Part shown: piece after piece, positions 19,725 through 28,828 of the stretch
Numbering within the stretch: the first letter of the stretch is position 1
How the letters are laid out: each line of letters begins with the position of its first letter
Origin: Bacteroidota bacterium
GTDB lineage: Bacteria > Bacteroidota > Ignavibacteria > Kapaibacteriales > Kapaibacteriaceae
Assembly (NCBI GenBank): GCA_018266735.1
Contig: JAFDZT010000005.1
Coordinates: 62,001 to 126,000 of the forward strand
DNA: 64,000 nt
Reading direction: 5' to 3'
The notes under the pieces: model-generated
Database searches by the model: none
The model's input: only the letters and a program-made list of their open reading frames with translations
What the model was told of the DNA's origin: nothing
Translations under genes and position numbers: made by a program

Positions 19725-19937
19725 ATGGGAAAGAACATGGGATCTGCAGATAGAGTTCTGCGTGTGCTCGTTGCCCTTGTTGTTGGTGTCCTCATCCTCA
19801 CCGGATCGCTGACCGGGGTATGGGCCTGGGTGCTTGGCGTTCTCGCCGTCGTCTTCCTGGCTACGTCCACTGTGAGCGTGTGCCCGCTCTATACGGTACT
19901 GGGTGTACGTACGAACAAGGCTCCAACGAATTCGTAG
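19725..19937 (+). CDS. DUF2892 / YgaP-like small inner membrane protein
   Basis: 70 aa. The ATG at 19725 is preceded by CAGGAG at 19713-19718; longer upstream in-frame codons lack a ribosome site and code for unlike sequence. Two hydrophobic helices (VLRVLVALVVGVLILTG and WVLGVLAVVFLATS) are followed by CPLYTVLGV, the arrangement of the YgaP transmembrane/DUF2892 family (N-terminus MGSADRVLR, conserved CPLY). Members are often found alone or fused to rhodanese domains; the biochemical role is not settled. Divergent from the mutase operon. Confidence 0.85.
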   Translation: MGKNMGSADRVLRVLVALVVGVLILTGSLTGVWAWVLGVLAVVFLATSTVSVCPLYTVLGVRTNKAPTNS

Positions 19938-19965
19938 CGCATAGCGGCAATGGCTAACTTGCCAT

Positions 19966-21363
19966 GTGACCGCAGAGCTCATGATCCTGGGTGGCGCAGA
20001 GGAGATCGGCGCCAATTCTTGCTACCTGAACCTGGATGGCACCGGACTTCTCATCGATGCCGGGCTGCATCCACGTGACCGGGCCGAGCGCGCCCTGCCA
20101 TGGCTCGAGGGCTTGGATGATCGTCCGTCCGATGCCGTCGTGATCACCCATGCGCACACGGATCACGTAGGAGGACTTCCGTACGTTCTCCGCAAGCTGC
20201 CCCACGTACGGACGGTGATGTCGCATGCCACGCGCGACCTTACCCACGACGTTCTGCACAACTGTGCGAAACTCCTGAAATCCGACGTTACGCGCTGGTT
20301 CCCCAAAGAGGCGCTGGATTATTACAAACGCGACGTGATCGAGATGATCCGTCATGGATTTGAAGCCGTTCCCTACAACGAGCCGTGGGTGATCCGTGGC
20401 TTCAACGGCATGTCGGACGTGTCCGTTCGCCTGCATCCTGCAGGCCACATCCTTGGTTCTGCCTCGGTGCACCTCTCCTGCAACGGGATGTCGATCTTGC
20501 ACACCGGCGACATCCAATTCGACCATCAGGCCATGATCGCCAAGGCGGCGACACCGCGCGAGCATGTCGACTGTCTCATTACCGAAGCAACGAATGCCTT
20601 TTCGGACCGACCGAATGACTACGCCCAAGAGTCCAAGCGCTTGGCGCAGTTCGTGAACACCGTCACAAATGCCAACGGCAGCGTCCTGATCCCGTCCTTC
20701 GCACTCGGGAAGACGCAGGAGATCCTGCGCACCCTCTACACGCTCATGCGAAAAGGGTCGATCCCCCAACTTCCCATCTACACAGGAGGCTTGGGCGTGA
20801 AGATCAGCAAGGTGTACGATCAGCACTGTTACACAGAACCGATGCGGACGCCGGGATTCGAAGTGTCGGACATTCCACAGGAACGCATCCGCTTCGATCA
20901 GCTGTTTACGGCCGACTATATGCGAAAGCCATCCATCGTCGTCGCATCGAGCGGAATGGTGAACAAAGGCACCACGTCGTACGCACTGGCCACAGCCTGG
21001 CTGCAGAAACCGAACTTCGGCATTGCGGTGATCGGGTATCAGGACCCGGAGACACCCGGTCATGCACTCCTGCATTCCGGCGTGGACAGGCCCTTTGATT
21101 TTGGAGGAAGAACGATGAAGCGTTCGTGTCTGATCGATCGGTTCCGATTCAGTGCGCATGCATCGCTCGAAGGGCTGCTCGGTCTGATCATGGACGTTCG
21201 ACCGTCAACGCTTTGCATCGTGCACGGAGAACCGGAAGCATGCGATCACCTAGCACTATGCGTCAAGGAACGCTTACCCAACACGCGGATCATCATTCCC
21301 CGCTTGGGGAGGTCCTACGTGATCGAGCAAGGAAGCACGGTGGCACGGATGGGGAGTGCGTGA
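19966..21363 (+). CDS. Beta-CASP-like metallo-beta-lactamase hydrolase (CPSF73/RNase-specificity type)
   Basis: 465 aa. The zinc-binding signature is HAHTDHVGG (H62, H64, D66, H67), followed by further ligands in PAGHILGSA and HTGDIQFD. The C-terminal half has beta-CASP and RMMBL features: IPSFALGKTQEILRTL, IYTGGLG, VVASSGMVNKGT and FRFSAHASLEGLL, ending with a CIVHGEPEA segment. Family members cleave RNA or, less often, DNA as endo/exonucleases; this shorter archaeal/CPSF-like form differs from RNase J. The start is taken as GTG (19966); an in-frame ATG at 19981 is an alternative. No Shine-Dalgarno is seen, but TAACTTG occurs just before the start. The last codons run into a 12-bp hairpin. 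Confidence 0.85.
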   Translation: MTAELMILGGAEEIGANSCYLNLDGTGLLIDAGLHPRDRAERALPWLEGLDDRPSDAVVITHAHTDHVGGLPYVLRKLPHVRTVMSHATRDLTHDVLHNCAKLLKSDVTRWFPKEALDYYKRDVIEMIRHGFEAVPYNEPWVIRGFNGMSDVSVRLHPAGHILGSASVHLSCNGMSILHTGDIQFDHQAMIAKAATPREHVDCLITEATNAFSDRPNDYAQESKRLAQFVNTVTNANGSVLIPSFALGKTQEILRTLYTLMRKGSIPQLPIYTGGLGVKISKVYDQHCYTEPMRTPGFEVSDIPQERIRFDQLFTADYMRKPSIVVASSGMVNKGTTSYALATAWLQKPNFGIAVIGYQDPETPGHALLHSGVDRPFDFGGRTMKRSCLIDRFRFSAHASLEGLLGLIMDVRPSTLCIVHGEPEACDHLALCVKERLPNTRIIIPRLGRSYVIEQGSTVARMGSA

Positions 21364-21376
21364 ACGCACTCCCCAT
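21349..21376. terminator. Perfect 12-bp hairpin between convergent genes
   Basis: ATGGGGAGTGCG (21349-21360), loop TGAA, CGCACTCCCCAT (21365-21376). The loop holds the stop codon of the hydrolase gene. There is no U-run on either side, so it is not a canonical intrinsic terminator, but its place between convergent genes suggests 3'-end formation or RNA protection for both. Confidence 0.55.
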
Positions 21377-21390
21377 CGAGCACCACATTC

Positions 21391-22044
21391 TCATTGAACG
21401 ACAAGGAGCGTTCGAAGTCGGTCTCCAAGTGCAGAGACCAGTTCGATCGAGTACGTTCCGCTACTGAGATCGTGCACGTCGATGTCGTGAGAACGATCCT
21501 CAGCACTGATGGTCATGCGCTGAACTTCCACGCCCGTGAGTTGACGAATGACACACATCGTGCGCTCGTCATTCCAACGTACATGGGCACGTTGTGATGT
21601 CGGATTGGGTCCAACGGAGATCATTGGTCGGACAGGATCTTCTTCCTCTAGTGTGCTTTGTGACTTCCGGTAGACAGGACCGATCGTTAGGAAGCCCTGC
21701 GCGAAGATCGTCGTTCGCAATGCTCCCTCGTCGCGCACGGCGATGCGATAATGGTCACTCATCGGAAGAGTAGATGGAATGACCCAATCAAAGAAGCCCG
21801 TTTCGGCGTCAATGCCTCGTGCGAGCTCCGTGAACTCACCAACATCGGCATTCCACAAGAGGATCTGCGCCGTTGTGCGCACATCATTCTGTGTCCACGT
21901 GATATGCATGGTCCCACCAGGTTGCCACGCACGTTGCTGTATACCGCCGGCAGGATGGATGTCGGCCTTGGCGATCATGGCCGCTAGTATGCTGATGATG
22001 ACGATGCCTGCGGCGAGCAGTCGACGTCTGTGTTGCTGTCTCAT
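21391..22044 (-). CDS. Secreted protein with Ser-Thr-rich GPI-anchored-type (Kre9-like) domain and T9SS-like C-terminus
   Basis: 217 aa. Signal peptide with RRR n-region and hydrophobic core (LLAAGIVIISILAAMIAKA). Residues about 30-110 match the Kre9/KNH-type Ig-like domain often labelled Ser-Thr-rich GPI-anchored membrane family in bacteria (AWQPGGTMHITWTQND, FDWVIPSTLPMSDHYRIAVRD). The C-terminus (SVGPNPTSQRAHVRWN ... LSSGTYSIELV) has the layout of a short T9SS type A sorting domain. A TGGAG ribosome site precedes ATG. It follows the neighbouring secreted-protein gene by 21 bases in the same direction, so they are probably co-transcribed. Confidence 0.8.
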   Translation of the reverse strand: MRQQHRRRLLAAGIVIISILAAMIAKADIHPAGGIQQRAWQPGGTMHITWTQNDVRTTAQILLWNADVGEFTELARGIDAETGFFDWVIPSTLPMSDHYRIAVRDEGALRTTIFAQGFLTIGPVYRKSQSTLEEEDPVRPMISVGPNPTSQRAHVRWNDERTMCVIRQLTGVEVQRMTISAEDRSHDIDVHDLSSGTYSIELVSALGDRLRTLLVVQ

Positions 22045-22065
22045 GAACGACTCCAGGTGAAAGTG

Positions 22066-23223
22066 TTATGGTGTGATGCAGATACTCTGCATGGTCGTTG
22101 TGTTGTGATGCGTGAACATCACGTAGTAGATGCCCGGCCACGAAACGTGTTCACGAACAAGGCCGAGCGTGTCGCTCAACTGATCGTTCCACCCTTGCCA
22201 CCATTGCCGACCAAGCTGGTCGTAGATCTGAACCACTCCAATGTCCTCTATGTCTGACGGCATTGCATCGGCGACATCCGTTACCTGCGAGAACACAGGC
22301 ATGAAGGACATGCTCGTTGTATCCGTGGGCATCTGAACACTGAGGATCCGTGCCGTACCATTGTGATAGGTGGGGTGCGAACAGGACCATCGTTGAAAGC
22401 GATAGCCGGGGTTCGGAACTGCGGTCAACAACAGCGTTGTGGTTCGATCTTGACGCAGATCGTACACGCCATATCCTCCGGTACGACCATGGGCACGATC
22501 GAGGACCACCACGGAACCGTTGTCGCCGGGATCGACCGTCACGGTTCCATTTCGTACAGTACGATACCATGCCGTAAAGACCACTGTGTCGGCCGGCCAA
22601 CAATCTGCTTGTGCGGTGAACTCCTCAGATGTAGCGGTCGATACGAAGCCGGGATGTGAACATGACCAGTGATCGAACACGGTCGTGTCGACGCAGGTCT
22701 TCGCACCCACAACGAGCGAGTTCGCATTGGTATACCGGATCGGATCTTGCGTCCGGTTCGGGAACACGCATGCATCGTCCAGACGCTGTCCGGTCTCAAC
22801 ATGTCGAGCCTCGGCTGTGGCATTGAACCACACCGCCGTTACGAAGCTGAACCTGGTCACATTCGACGGATCGATATCTGCCCTGAAGTAATTGCACCAA
22901 TACCGCAACTCATAGCGCTGCGCAGAGCCGTTCGGCGCCGCGTTGCGAAGACGTTGCTTTGGGATCACGTACATCAGGTTCGAGCCGGGCATGAAGTTGA
23001 CCGTTGTCGGGATCTCTTGATATCGGGTACTGTCGGGACCCACCGACGCATCGAAGTAGAGGCGCACCGGCTGGGATATCGGTGACGCGCCGTTCTTTAC
23101 TGGGATCACATCGATGTTCTGAAGTACAATGGTGTCTGTGCACATCGGCATCACGGCACCCGCTCCGTTCGCCAAGGCAAAATGTGTGCAGGCGAAGAGG
23201 TCGATCAGTGTTGGAATGGTCAT
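22066..23223 (-). CDS. Secreted repeat protein with T9SS-like C-terminus; probably the 3' part of a frameshifted gene
   Basis: 385 aa if started at the ATG at 23223, which has GAGGA upstream. It contains two InlB-B-repeat-like units (DHWSCSHPGF and RFQRWSCSHPTYH, each after a GTVTV/GNG stretch) and ends with an IYDQLGRQWWQG ... WPGIYYVMFTH segment like a T9SS sorting domain. The N-terminus (MTIPTLIDLFACTHFALANG) is a poor signal peptide without positive charge. The same frame is open further upstream to 23373 and reads as plausible protein (CTDSTSPITCEHCFIHENEL), overlapping the end of the 1059-aa gene. Together these suggest the two pieces were one cargo protein of about 1440 aa (see findings). 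Confidence 0.65.
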   Translation of the reverse strand: MTIPTLIDLFACTHFALANGAGAVMPMCTDTIVLQNIDVIPVKNGASPISQPVRLYFDASVGPDSTRYQEIPTTVNFMPGSNLMYVIPKQRLRNAAPNGSAQRYELRYWCNYFRADIDPSNVTRFSFVTAVWFNATAEARHVETGQRLDDACVFPNRTQDPIRYTNANSLVVGAKTCVDTTVFDHWSCSHPGFVSTATSEEFTAQADCWPADTVVFTAWYRTVRNGTVTVDPGDNGSVVVLDRAHGRTGGYGVYDLRQDRTTTLLLTAVPNPGYRFQRWSCSHPTYHNGTARILSVQMPTDTTSMSFMPVFSQVTDVADAMPSDIEDIGVVQIYDQLGRQWWQGWNDQLSDTLGLVREHVSWPGIYYVMFTHHNTTTMQSICITP

Positions 23224-23230
23224 GGCGTCC

Positions 23231-26200
23231 TCAGCGTACAACTCGTTTTCGTGGATAAAGCAGTGTTCGCATGTGATAGGTGACGTACTGTCCGTGCAGT
23301 GCATATCGACCGGTACCCTCGCGTGCGGCGCTCCAGAGTGACCCGATGTCTGCCGTGAGGTTGGCCTCTCCAAGTGGTTGGTCCTGTTCGTCCGGAGGCA
23401 AGAGCACTTGAAGGAACTTTGCTCCCAATGCGACGAGGTCGGAAAGACCCAACGAAGATCCTTCTTCAGCGGTTGTGGATCCGTGCAGGTTGGCCCGTTC
23501 TGTTACATAGTCGAGGAGGTCGTTCACACGGTTCACAAAGCAGTCACCTTCGTCCTTGCAGTCCTCGTCCCACGTTTCGATATGCAGACCAACAAGGTCC
23601 TGAAGGTCCATGCCATACGGTTCGATCAACAGAAGATGCTCGCCCATGTTCATGGGTGCGTCCTTGTCGCTTTGCGAATAGGTGCATTCGCCGATGTTCG
23701 TGCCTTGTTGTGCGTCGCAGTTCGGCTGACGTTGCATGGCCACATCGGTACCATGGATCGCATCCATTCCGAAGATCCCGCCATACGACACGTGATAGAT
23801 CTCGCCGTTGTTCTCGAAGAAGGCAAAGTCGTTATCGCCGTCCCATTCCAGTTCGACTTGATCGAGGATGACGCCGACACCCGGGAGCTCCATCGTATTG
23901 AGCACATAGGCCGCATCGGCAGCAAGCGGCTCACCGTCCAGCGATGTGAGTCCGGTCGTGCACGTCAACAAGATGCTTCCGAATGGAAGGGCCTGTAAAC
24001 GTGGCGAGGTGGTAGGGTCGTTGATGCGGAACTCGGCCGTGGTGATCGGAGCACCCGTTTGCGGATAATAGGAGGTGTTCGCAGCGGAAGAGGCAACGGT
24101 GAAGTCCAATCCGGTGAGTTGCGGGAACGTAGGCTCGATGTTGTCTTCCGACCGTGCCACCATGCCACCACTCCGAAGCGTGTTGAGATCAAGTGGTGCG
24201 TTGAAGCGAACCTTGACGATGGTACCATGACGTGGGATGTACTCCAACTGTCGACCACCGATGGGTTCTTGCGGAAGGCGTTCGTAGTAGTACAGCGGAT
24301 CGAACCAGTGTTCTTCCCAGAGGTCTTCCTTCCGATCGATCGTTCTGATCTTGATGCGCATCGCAACGGATTCGATGCCGAATGTCTGTCCGAAGCAGGC
24401 GCGACAGCGGATCTCCGGTAGGTCTCCGATACCTCCGGCACAAAGCGTTTGCCGGAACTGGGCGAGCTCAGAGGCAATGTCGAGCTCGAAGACCCGCCAT
24501 CCGCCTACCACCGATCCTCCCGACGGAACAACGTACCGTGCGATGGGAGCGAAGAACTTCCAGAGCTGACCTCGAACGGGTGCATCCTTGATGCGGATCT
24601 GGATCCGATCTCCACATTGCACACCACACCCAAGGAAATGACGTTGTTCGGTGGCATCGAAGCAGCGCAGTGTCGAGATCCTCTGCCAGATCTCCGGCAC
24701 CGTGCCGGGGATGAGCTTGTAGACCTCCACTTTCACATCAGGGTGTACGGTAGCACCGGGGAGGATCGCATTGGCATCATCTCCGTGAATGAGGACGTTG
24801 TCGATGCGAAGCTGTATGCTTTTTCGTTGGACATAGAAGACGACGGTGTTGATCGGATCGAGAAGGGGAGCCGAGATACAGAGTTCTCGCTGCGGCACGT
24901 CGAAGAAGAATGATTTGTTCGTTCCCGTGATCACATAGCCTGCGATCTCCCAACATCCGAGGGTGCGGACGCAGAGTGTTCGATCTGTCTCCTGTGTGTC
25001 CTCGAAGTATGATGCTGTTGTGAAGAATGCGTCGGTGGGACCGAATGCTCGTTGGTCTGCATCGGCGTTCTCGATGATGCCACGAAGTCGAAACAGTTCC
25101 GATGGCGGCGTTGCGGGGAGATACGGACGGATCGGCGTGAAGGATGGGGAGAACGTTTTCGGTCCGGTACCGGCATTGGGTGTGTAGGTGTTGTATGCAA
25201 TGGACGCTGACGACAGTGCGAAGGCGGCATTCGGAATGGCCACGCAATGCACCACCGGCGTGCGATCGTCAAGGATGATGGTCGTGTCGACAACGCTACG
25301 CGCAATGTCTTGAAATGCCGAGTCAAGGATCTGCACCACTCCGCCGGAGTCGACATGGATCCGAAGCGTATCGGAATCGATCCTTTTCAGGATGGCCGTG
25401 CAGCGGATCTCACGATCCATTCCTTCACACGACGAGCTGACAACAACGTCGTGCTCCACTGAACCGTGAATGGACGGAACGGAGGGAGCTTCCCATCGTT
25501 CGAATCTCCACCGATCGGGAAGCCACGTGGGTACATGTAGTGGAACACTGTCACCGACCGTAAGACTGTTGTTCTCCTGTGCAAGATCGTCGAGGATCTC
25601 TTGGGGAAGAGACCGTCCGTCTGCAGACCTAGCATCGACGATCACATGGGCAGCCTTGCGGACATGGATGGTCCACGCACGGTCGGATGATGCATCACCT
25701 GTGATGGCCGACAGAGTACAGCGAATGCGCAAGGCACTTCCCGGCGTCCACCGTCCTGTCGGAACAAGCCGTGCCACCTTGCCACCGTCACTCACGTCGA
25801 AAGCAACGGGTACCGCTACACTCGACGTGGCCGTTTGTTCCTCCGCTGTGAAGAGGGTGTTCCACCGATGTCGAAACGGAAGAATGGAGTTCGAGAATTT
25901 CAATGTGATGGGGTCATCACAACGAATGGCCTCTTCGCCAACCAAGGAGCAGTGCATCAGACGAGGAACGTCGTCTGCAGTGGTGAAGACGATCTCGAAC
26001 GGCGGTACTTCGCGAGGCTCTGCGTCGATGCCGTCGTACACGGCCAGTCCGACCACAAAGCAGTGGTATGTGGTAGAGGGCGCGAGATGTCGTGGTGTGA
26101 ATCGGAGTTCCGATCCGTTGACGATTCGATACGAACCGGGCAATGCGGCGCGATGCACAAGGTTCGGAGGATAGGCGGTCATGGCAGCGTCGTTCACAAG

Positions 26201-26410
26201 GACGATCGCACCTACGGAGCCTTCGGTCGGTATGCAGGCAGGAGAGATCACCGATGTGCAACGAAGCGAGATGGTCGCGTCGGTGCTCACGTTCGAAGCG
26301 CCATGGACAGGAAATGTAGAGGCGACGAATTGAATTTGCGCACGTGCGGCAACGCACATGGTCACGAGCGAACAGGTCACAAGAAATCGAAGGACGAACG
26401 ACGGCAGCAT
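23231..26410 (-). CDS. Large secreted protein with SbsA/Big_5 Ig-like domains
   Basis: 1059 aa. Signal peptide (LRFLVTCSLVTMCVAARA) and a GGAGGT ribosome site make the start firm. The mature N-terminus is an SbsA-type Ig-like (Big_5) domain (VASTFPVHGASNVSTDATIS ... RFTPRHLAPSTTYHCFV), a second follows at about 145-250, and a third-like unit near 750-860 (GTIVKVRFNAPLDLNTL). The middle holds cysteine-rich stretches of no recognised family. The C-terminus lacks a T9SS domain and its last dozen codons (RTLLYPRKRVVR) have a codon pattern unlike the rest, while the frame shifted by +1 continues as sensible sequence into the next ORF. It is therefore likely truncated by a frameshift near 23250-23300. 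Confidence 0.8.
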   Translation of the reverse strand: MLPSFVLRFLVTCSLVTMCVAARAQIQFVASTFPVHGASNVSTDATISLRCTSVISPACIPTEGSVGAIVLVNDAAMTAYPPNLVHRAALPGSYRIVNGSELRFTPRHLAPSTTYHCFVVGLAVYDGIDAEPREVPPFEIVFTTADDVPRLMHCSLVGEEAIRCDDPITLKFSNSILPFRHRWNTLFTAEEQTATSSVAVPVAFDVSDGGKVARLVPTGRWTPGSALRIRCTLSAITGDASSDRAWTIHVRKAAHVIVDARSADGRSLPQEILDDLAQENNSLTVGDSVPLHVPTWLPDRWRFERWEAPSVPSIHGSVEHDVVVSSSCEGMDREIRCTAILKRIDSDTLRIHVDSGGVVQILDSAFQDIARSVVDTTIILDDRTPVVHCVAIPNAAFALSSASIAYNTYTPNAGTGPKTFSPSFTPIRPYLPATPPSELFRLRGIIENADADQRAFGPTDAFFTTASYFEDTQETDRTLCVRTLGCWEIAGYVITGTNKSFFFDVPQRELCISAPLLDPINTVVFYVQRKSIQLRIDNVLIHGDDANAILPGATVHPDVKVEVYKLIPGTVPEIWQRISTLRCFDATEQRHFLGCGVQCGDRIQIRIKDAPVRGQLWKFFAPIARYVVPSGGSVVGGWRVFELDIASELAQFRQTLCAGGIGDLPEIRCRACFGQTFGIESVAMRIKIRTIDRKEDLWEEHWFDPLYYYERLPQEPIGGRQLEYIPRHGTIVKVRFNAPLDLNTLRSGGMVARSEDNIEPTFPQLTGLDFTVASSAANTSYYPQTGAPITTAEFRINDPTTSPRLQALPFGSILLTCTTGLTSLDGEPLAADAAYVLNTMELPGVGVILDQVELEWDGDNDFAFFENNGEIYHVSYGGIFGMDAIHGTDVAMQRQPNCDAQQGTNIGECTYSQSDKDAPMNMGEHLLLIEPYGMDLQDLVGLHIETWDEDCKDEGDCFVNRVNDLLDYVTERANLHGSTTAEEGSSLGLSDLVALGAKFLQVLLPPDEQDQPLGEANLTADIGSLWSAAREGTGRYALHGQYVTYHMRTLLYPRKRVVR

Positions 26411-26522
26411 GGCAACCTCCGGGTGAACAGGTGAGGGAAGTGATGGCGCACGAGAGGCGGGCGCATGCAGCTAGTGGTGTCAAGAGGGTGTGATGTGACA
26501 GTCGACGTTGTAAATTCTGCGC

Positions 26523-27269
26523 ATGAATGTTTCGACCATTGCAGAAGTGATCGATCAGCTCGACGAGATCGTTACGTCGTGTCGGCAGCGACCGAGCAGG
26601 AACGGGTTCTTCGCCGCACTCTATCGTGGCGTGACAAAGCGTGTGGCCGATGGGATCGCATGGGGTCGTTTTCAAGATGGGGCACGCATGGAGCTGCTCG
26701 ACGTGGTGTTCGCCAATCGATACCTGCATGCCTATGAACAGCGGATGCTGGGAGCGTGGACGTCAAGAGCATGGACACGAGCGTTTGATGTGGCGGAGCT
26801 CCATCAGCCGTTGATCATTCAGCAGTTGCTGCTCGGTATGAACGCTCACATCAATCTTGACCTTGGCGTGGCGGCTGCGGAGATCACCACACCTGAGACG
26901 ATCCATGGATTGCGGTCCGACTTCGATATGATCAACGTTCTTCTGTCGGAGATGCTCGACGAAGTACAACATCGACTCAGCGCACTCTCTCCCTTGATGT
27001 CCATCGTCGACGCGATCGCCGGTCGATTCGATGAGACCATTGGCAACTTCAGTATGCAGCGGGCACGGGATGCGGCATGGACCAATGCGTTGACCCTGGT
27101 CGAGATCCCGCAGGGTCCGGCTCGATGGGATGCCATTCATCGGATCGACGACGCTGCCGTGGTCCTGTCGCACGTGTTGTATGATCCTCGCATGGACCTT
27201 GTTCTTGCGCCGGCAAGTGCCGTGGAGCAGAAGGACATCGCACACTGCATCGATGTGCTCGGTGCGTGA
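26523..27269 (+). CDS. DUF5995 family protein
   Basis: 248 aa, no signal peptide. The segments FANRYLHAYEQ, SRAWTRAFDVA and LLLGMNAHINLDLGVAAAE are the conserved core of DUF5995, a mostly helical family with conserved His residues in bacteria; its function is not known. The start ATG lacks a Shine-Dalgarno; TAAATTCT lies five bases upstream, a partial TAnnTTTG box. It ends exactly where the convergent phosphatase gene ends (adjacent base). Confidence 0.75.
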   Translation: MNVSTIAEVIDQLDEIVTSCRQRPSRNGFFAALYRGVTKRVADGIAWGRFQDGARMELLDVVFANRYLHAYEQRMLGAWTSRAWTRAFDVAELHQPLIIQQLLLGMNAHINLDLGVAAAEITTPETIHGLRSDFDMINVLLSEMLDEVQHRLSALSPLMSIVDAIAGRFDETIGNFSMQRARDAAWTNALTLVEIPQGPARWDAIHRIDDAAVVLSHVLYDPRMDLVLAPASAVEQKDIAHCIDVLGA

Positions 27270-27944
27270 TCAGGTGATATCGATGTTCCGCACGAACATC
27301 AGGTCGAACGTATCTAGATCCATGGCACACAGAAAACCCATGCCGGGTTCGCCCGCGTAGACGCAACCATTGTCGATGATCACCTTGTTCTCCCACTCCA
27401 AGCGGTGATAGATGCGTTCGCGGGTTTGCGGTGTGTGGCCGCACAACAACCGTCGACCGCCGATCTTGGAACGATCCACGGCTTCGGTTCGATGGAAGAG
27501 CATTGCGTGGGTGTCGGTGAACGGATCGTCGATCTCCGTGTTCAACGACGCATGCGTGCATGTGAACTGCGGTGTTTGGCAGTAGAGAGGCAAAGCCTCG
27601 ATCAGGTTCACATACCGGGGATCGATGGCGGCGGGTGAGGAGGCGCCGAGACTGCACAGCGTGGATGCACCACCGTTCATCATCCACTTCTCGTACCAGA
27701 ACTCCGAGAATCGTGCGCGCACCAAGAGGTCGTCGTGATTCCCTCGCAAGGGGGTGATGGTGTATCCAGCCTCGACCAGTTGCACAATGTAGTCGAGCAC
27801 TGCCCTGCTCGACGGACCACGGTCGATATAGTCTCCAAGCAGGATCAGATGGTCAACGCGATCGAGGCCGATGCGCTCTTCGACCATTGCGCGCAGCGTG
27901 CGCACACATCCGTGAACGTCGCCGATGGCGATCGTCCGCTTCAT
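27270..27944 (-). CDS. PPP-family serine/threonine protein phosphatase (calcineurin-like metallophosphoesterase)
   Basis: 224 aa. All signature motifs are present: GDVHG (8-12), GDYIDRG (37-43), GNHD (68-71), and later histidines in CTHASL and LLCGHTP. This is the di-metal (Mn/Fe) active site of bacterial PPP phosphatases related to lambda phosphatase and PrpA/ApaH-like enzymes. It would remove phosphate from Ser/Thr (or Tyr/His) residues, or act on nucleotides. The gene starts seven bases after the glutaminyl cyclase stop, so the two are co-transcribed. Confidence 0.9.
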   Translation of the reverse strand: MKRTIAIGDVHGCVRTLRAMVEERIGLDRVDHLILLGDYIDRGPSSRAVLDYIVQLVEAGYTITPLRGNHDDLLVRARFSEFWYEKWMMNGGASTLCSLGASSPAAIDPRYVNLIEALPLYCQTPQFTCTHASLNTEIDDPFTDTHAMLFHRTEAVDRSKIGGRRLLCGHTPQTRERIYHRLEWENKVIIDNGCVYAGEPGMGFLCAMDLDTFDLMFVRNIDIT

Positions 27945-27951
27945 ACCGGCA

Positions 27952-28764
27952 TCAAGGGCTGGTGGTGATCTCGTATATGTGTGGCCAATTCTTTCCGGTC
28001 ACATAGATCTTTTTCGAAACGCTGTCGAACGCAATTCCATTGAGAACATCTGTGGACGGCGTGTGTTCCGTCAACGGTAGGAGGCCGGTACAATCCACAA
28101 CAGATCGAACGATCCCGGTCGCCGGATCGATCCGTGCGATCACGTCTTGCCGCCATACATTGGCCCAGATCTCGCCGTTGATGTATTCGAGCTCGTTCAG
28201 TTCGCGAAGTGGCGCACCGTCAAGCATCACGTCGATGGACTTCACTACACGTGCATTCACCGGGTCCAAGAAGGTGAGCGTATTGCTTCCGTTACTCATG
28301 ATCAGGTAGGTGCCGTCGTTGGTCAGGCCCCAACCTTCTCCACTGTACCGGAACGTACCGATCTCCTGGAGCGTGGATGCATCGTAAACGAAGCCTTGTT
28401 GGTTGAGCCACGTCAGCATGTAGGCCTTGCCTTGCAGCACCGTCACGCCTTCTCCAAAGAACCGTGGTCCAAGGTCGGTGCGTTTCAGCACCTTGCCTGT
28501 TTTGATGTTGACGTGGCGGATCGATGACGTGCCATACTGGCCGGTACTCTCCACGAACATTCCATTCACCACCTGCAACCCTTGGGTAAACGCCATCGTG
28601 TCGTGCGGAAGCGTGGTCAGCACCTGACAGCGAAGATGCGCGGCGAGTGGAACCGATTCCTTTGTTGCCTTTGCAGCCGAGGCATCGGTGGATGGTGCCG
28701 GCTTTTCTGTGGTACACGACGTGACCACACAGGCGATCATGATGGTGGCGAGGATGCGTTTCAT
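27952..28764 (-). CDS. Glutaminyl-peptide cyclotransferase (lipoprotein)
   Basis: 270 aa from the ATG at 28764. The N-terminus (MKRILATIMIACVVTSC) is a lipoprotein signal with lipobox Cys17. The rest is a five-bladed beta-propeller typical of plant/bacterial-type glutamine cyclotransferases: AFTQGLQ, FVESTGQYGTSS, LGPRFFGEGVTVL, YMLTWLNQQGFVYD, GEGWGLTNDG, LNELEYINGEIWANVW, LNGIAFD. It converts N-terminal Gln of exported proteins to pyroglutamate in the periplasm. In Bacteroidota this modification is common on secreted proteins, consistent with the T9SS cargo here. No Shine-Dalgarno; TACTTTG lies six bases before ATG. Confidence 0.92.
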   Translation of the reverse strand: MKRILATIMIACVVTSCTTEKPAPSTDASAAKATKESVPLAAHLRCQVLTTLPHDTMAFTQGLQVVNGMFVESTGQYGTSSIRHVNIKTGKVLKRTDLGPRFFGEGVTVLQGKAYMLTWLNQQGFVYDASTLQEIGTFRYSGEGWGLTNDGTYLIMSNGSNTLTFLDPVNARVVKSIDVMLDGAPLRELNELEYINGEIWANVWRQDVIARIDPATGIVRSVVDCTGLLPLTEHTPSTDVLNGIAFDSVSKKIYVTGKNWPHIYEITTSP

Positions 28765-28810
28765 GCAGTGCAAAGTACGAAAGGCATGGTCGTAGTGTAC
28801 GAATGTGGTG

Positions 28811-28818
28811 TAGTTTTG
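28811..28818 (+). promoter_or_regulatory. TAnnTTTG -7 box before the L,D-transpeptidase gene
   Basis: TAGTTTTG, perfect consensus, ending ten bases before the ATG at 28829. No Shine-Dalgarno lies in between. Confidence 0.45.
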
Positions 28819-28828
28819 TCGTGCAGCA

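Noticed and set aside
27282..27300. GATGTTC/GAACATC 7-bp hairpin at the end of the phosphatase gene
   Set aside because: It lies in the coding part, has no T-run and is short enough to arise by chance.
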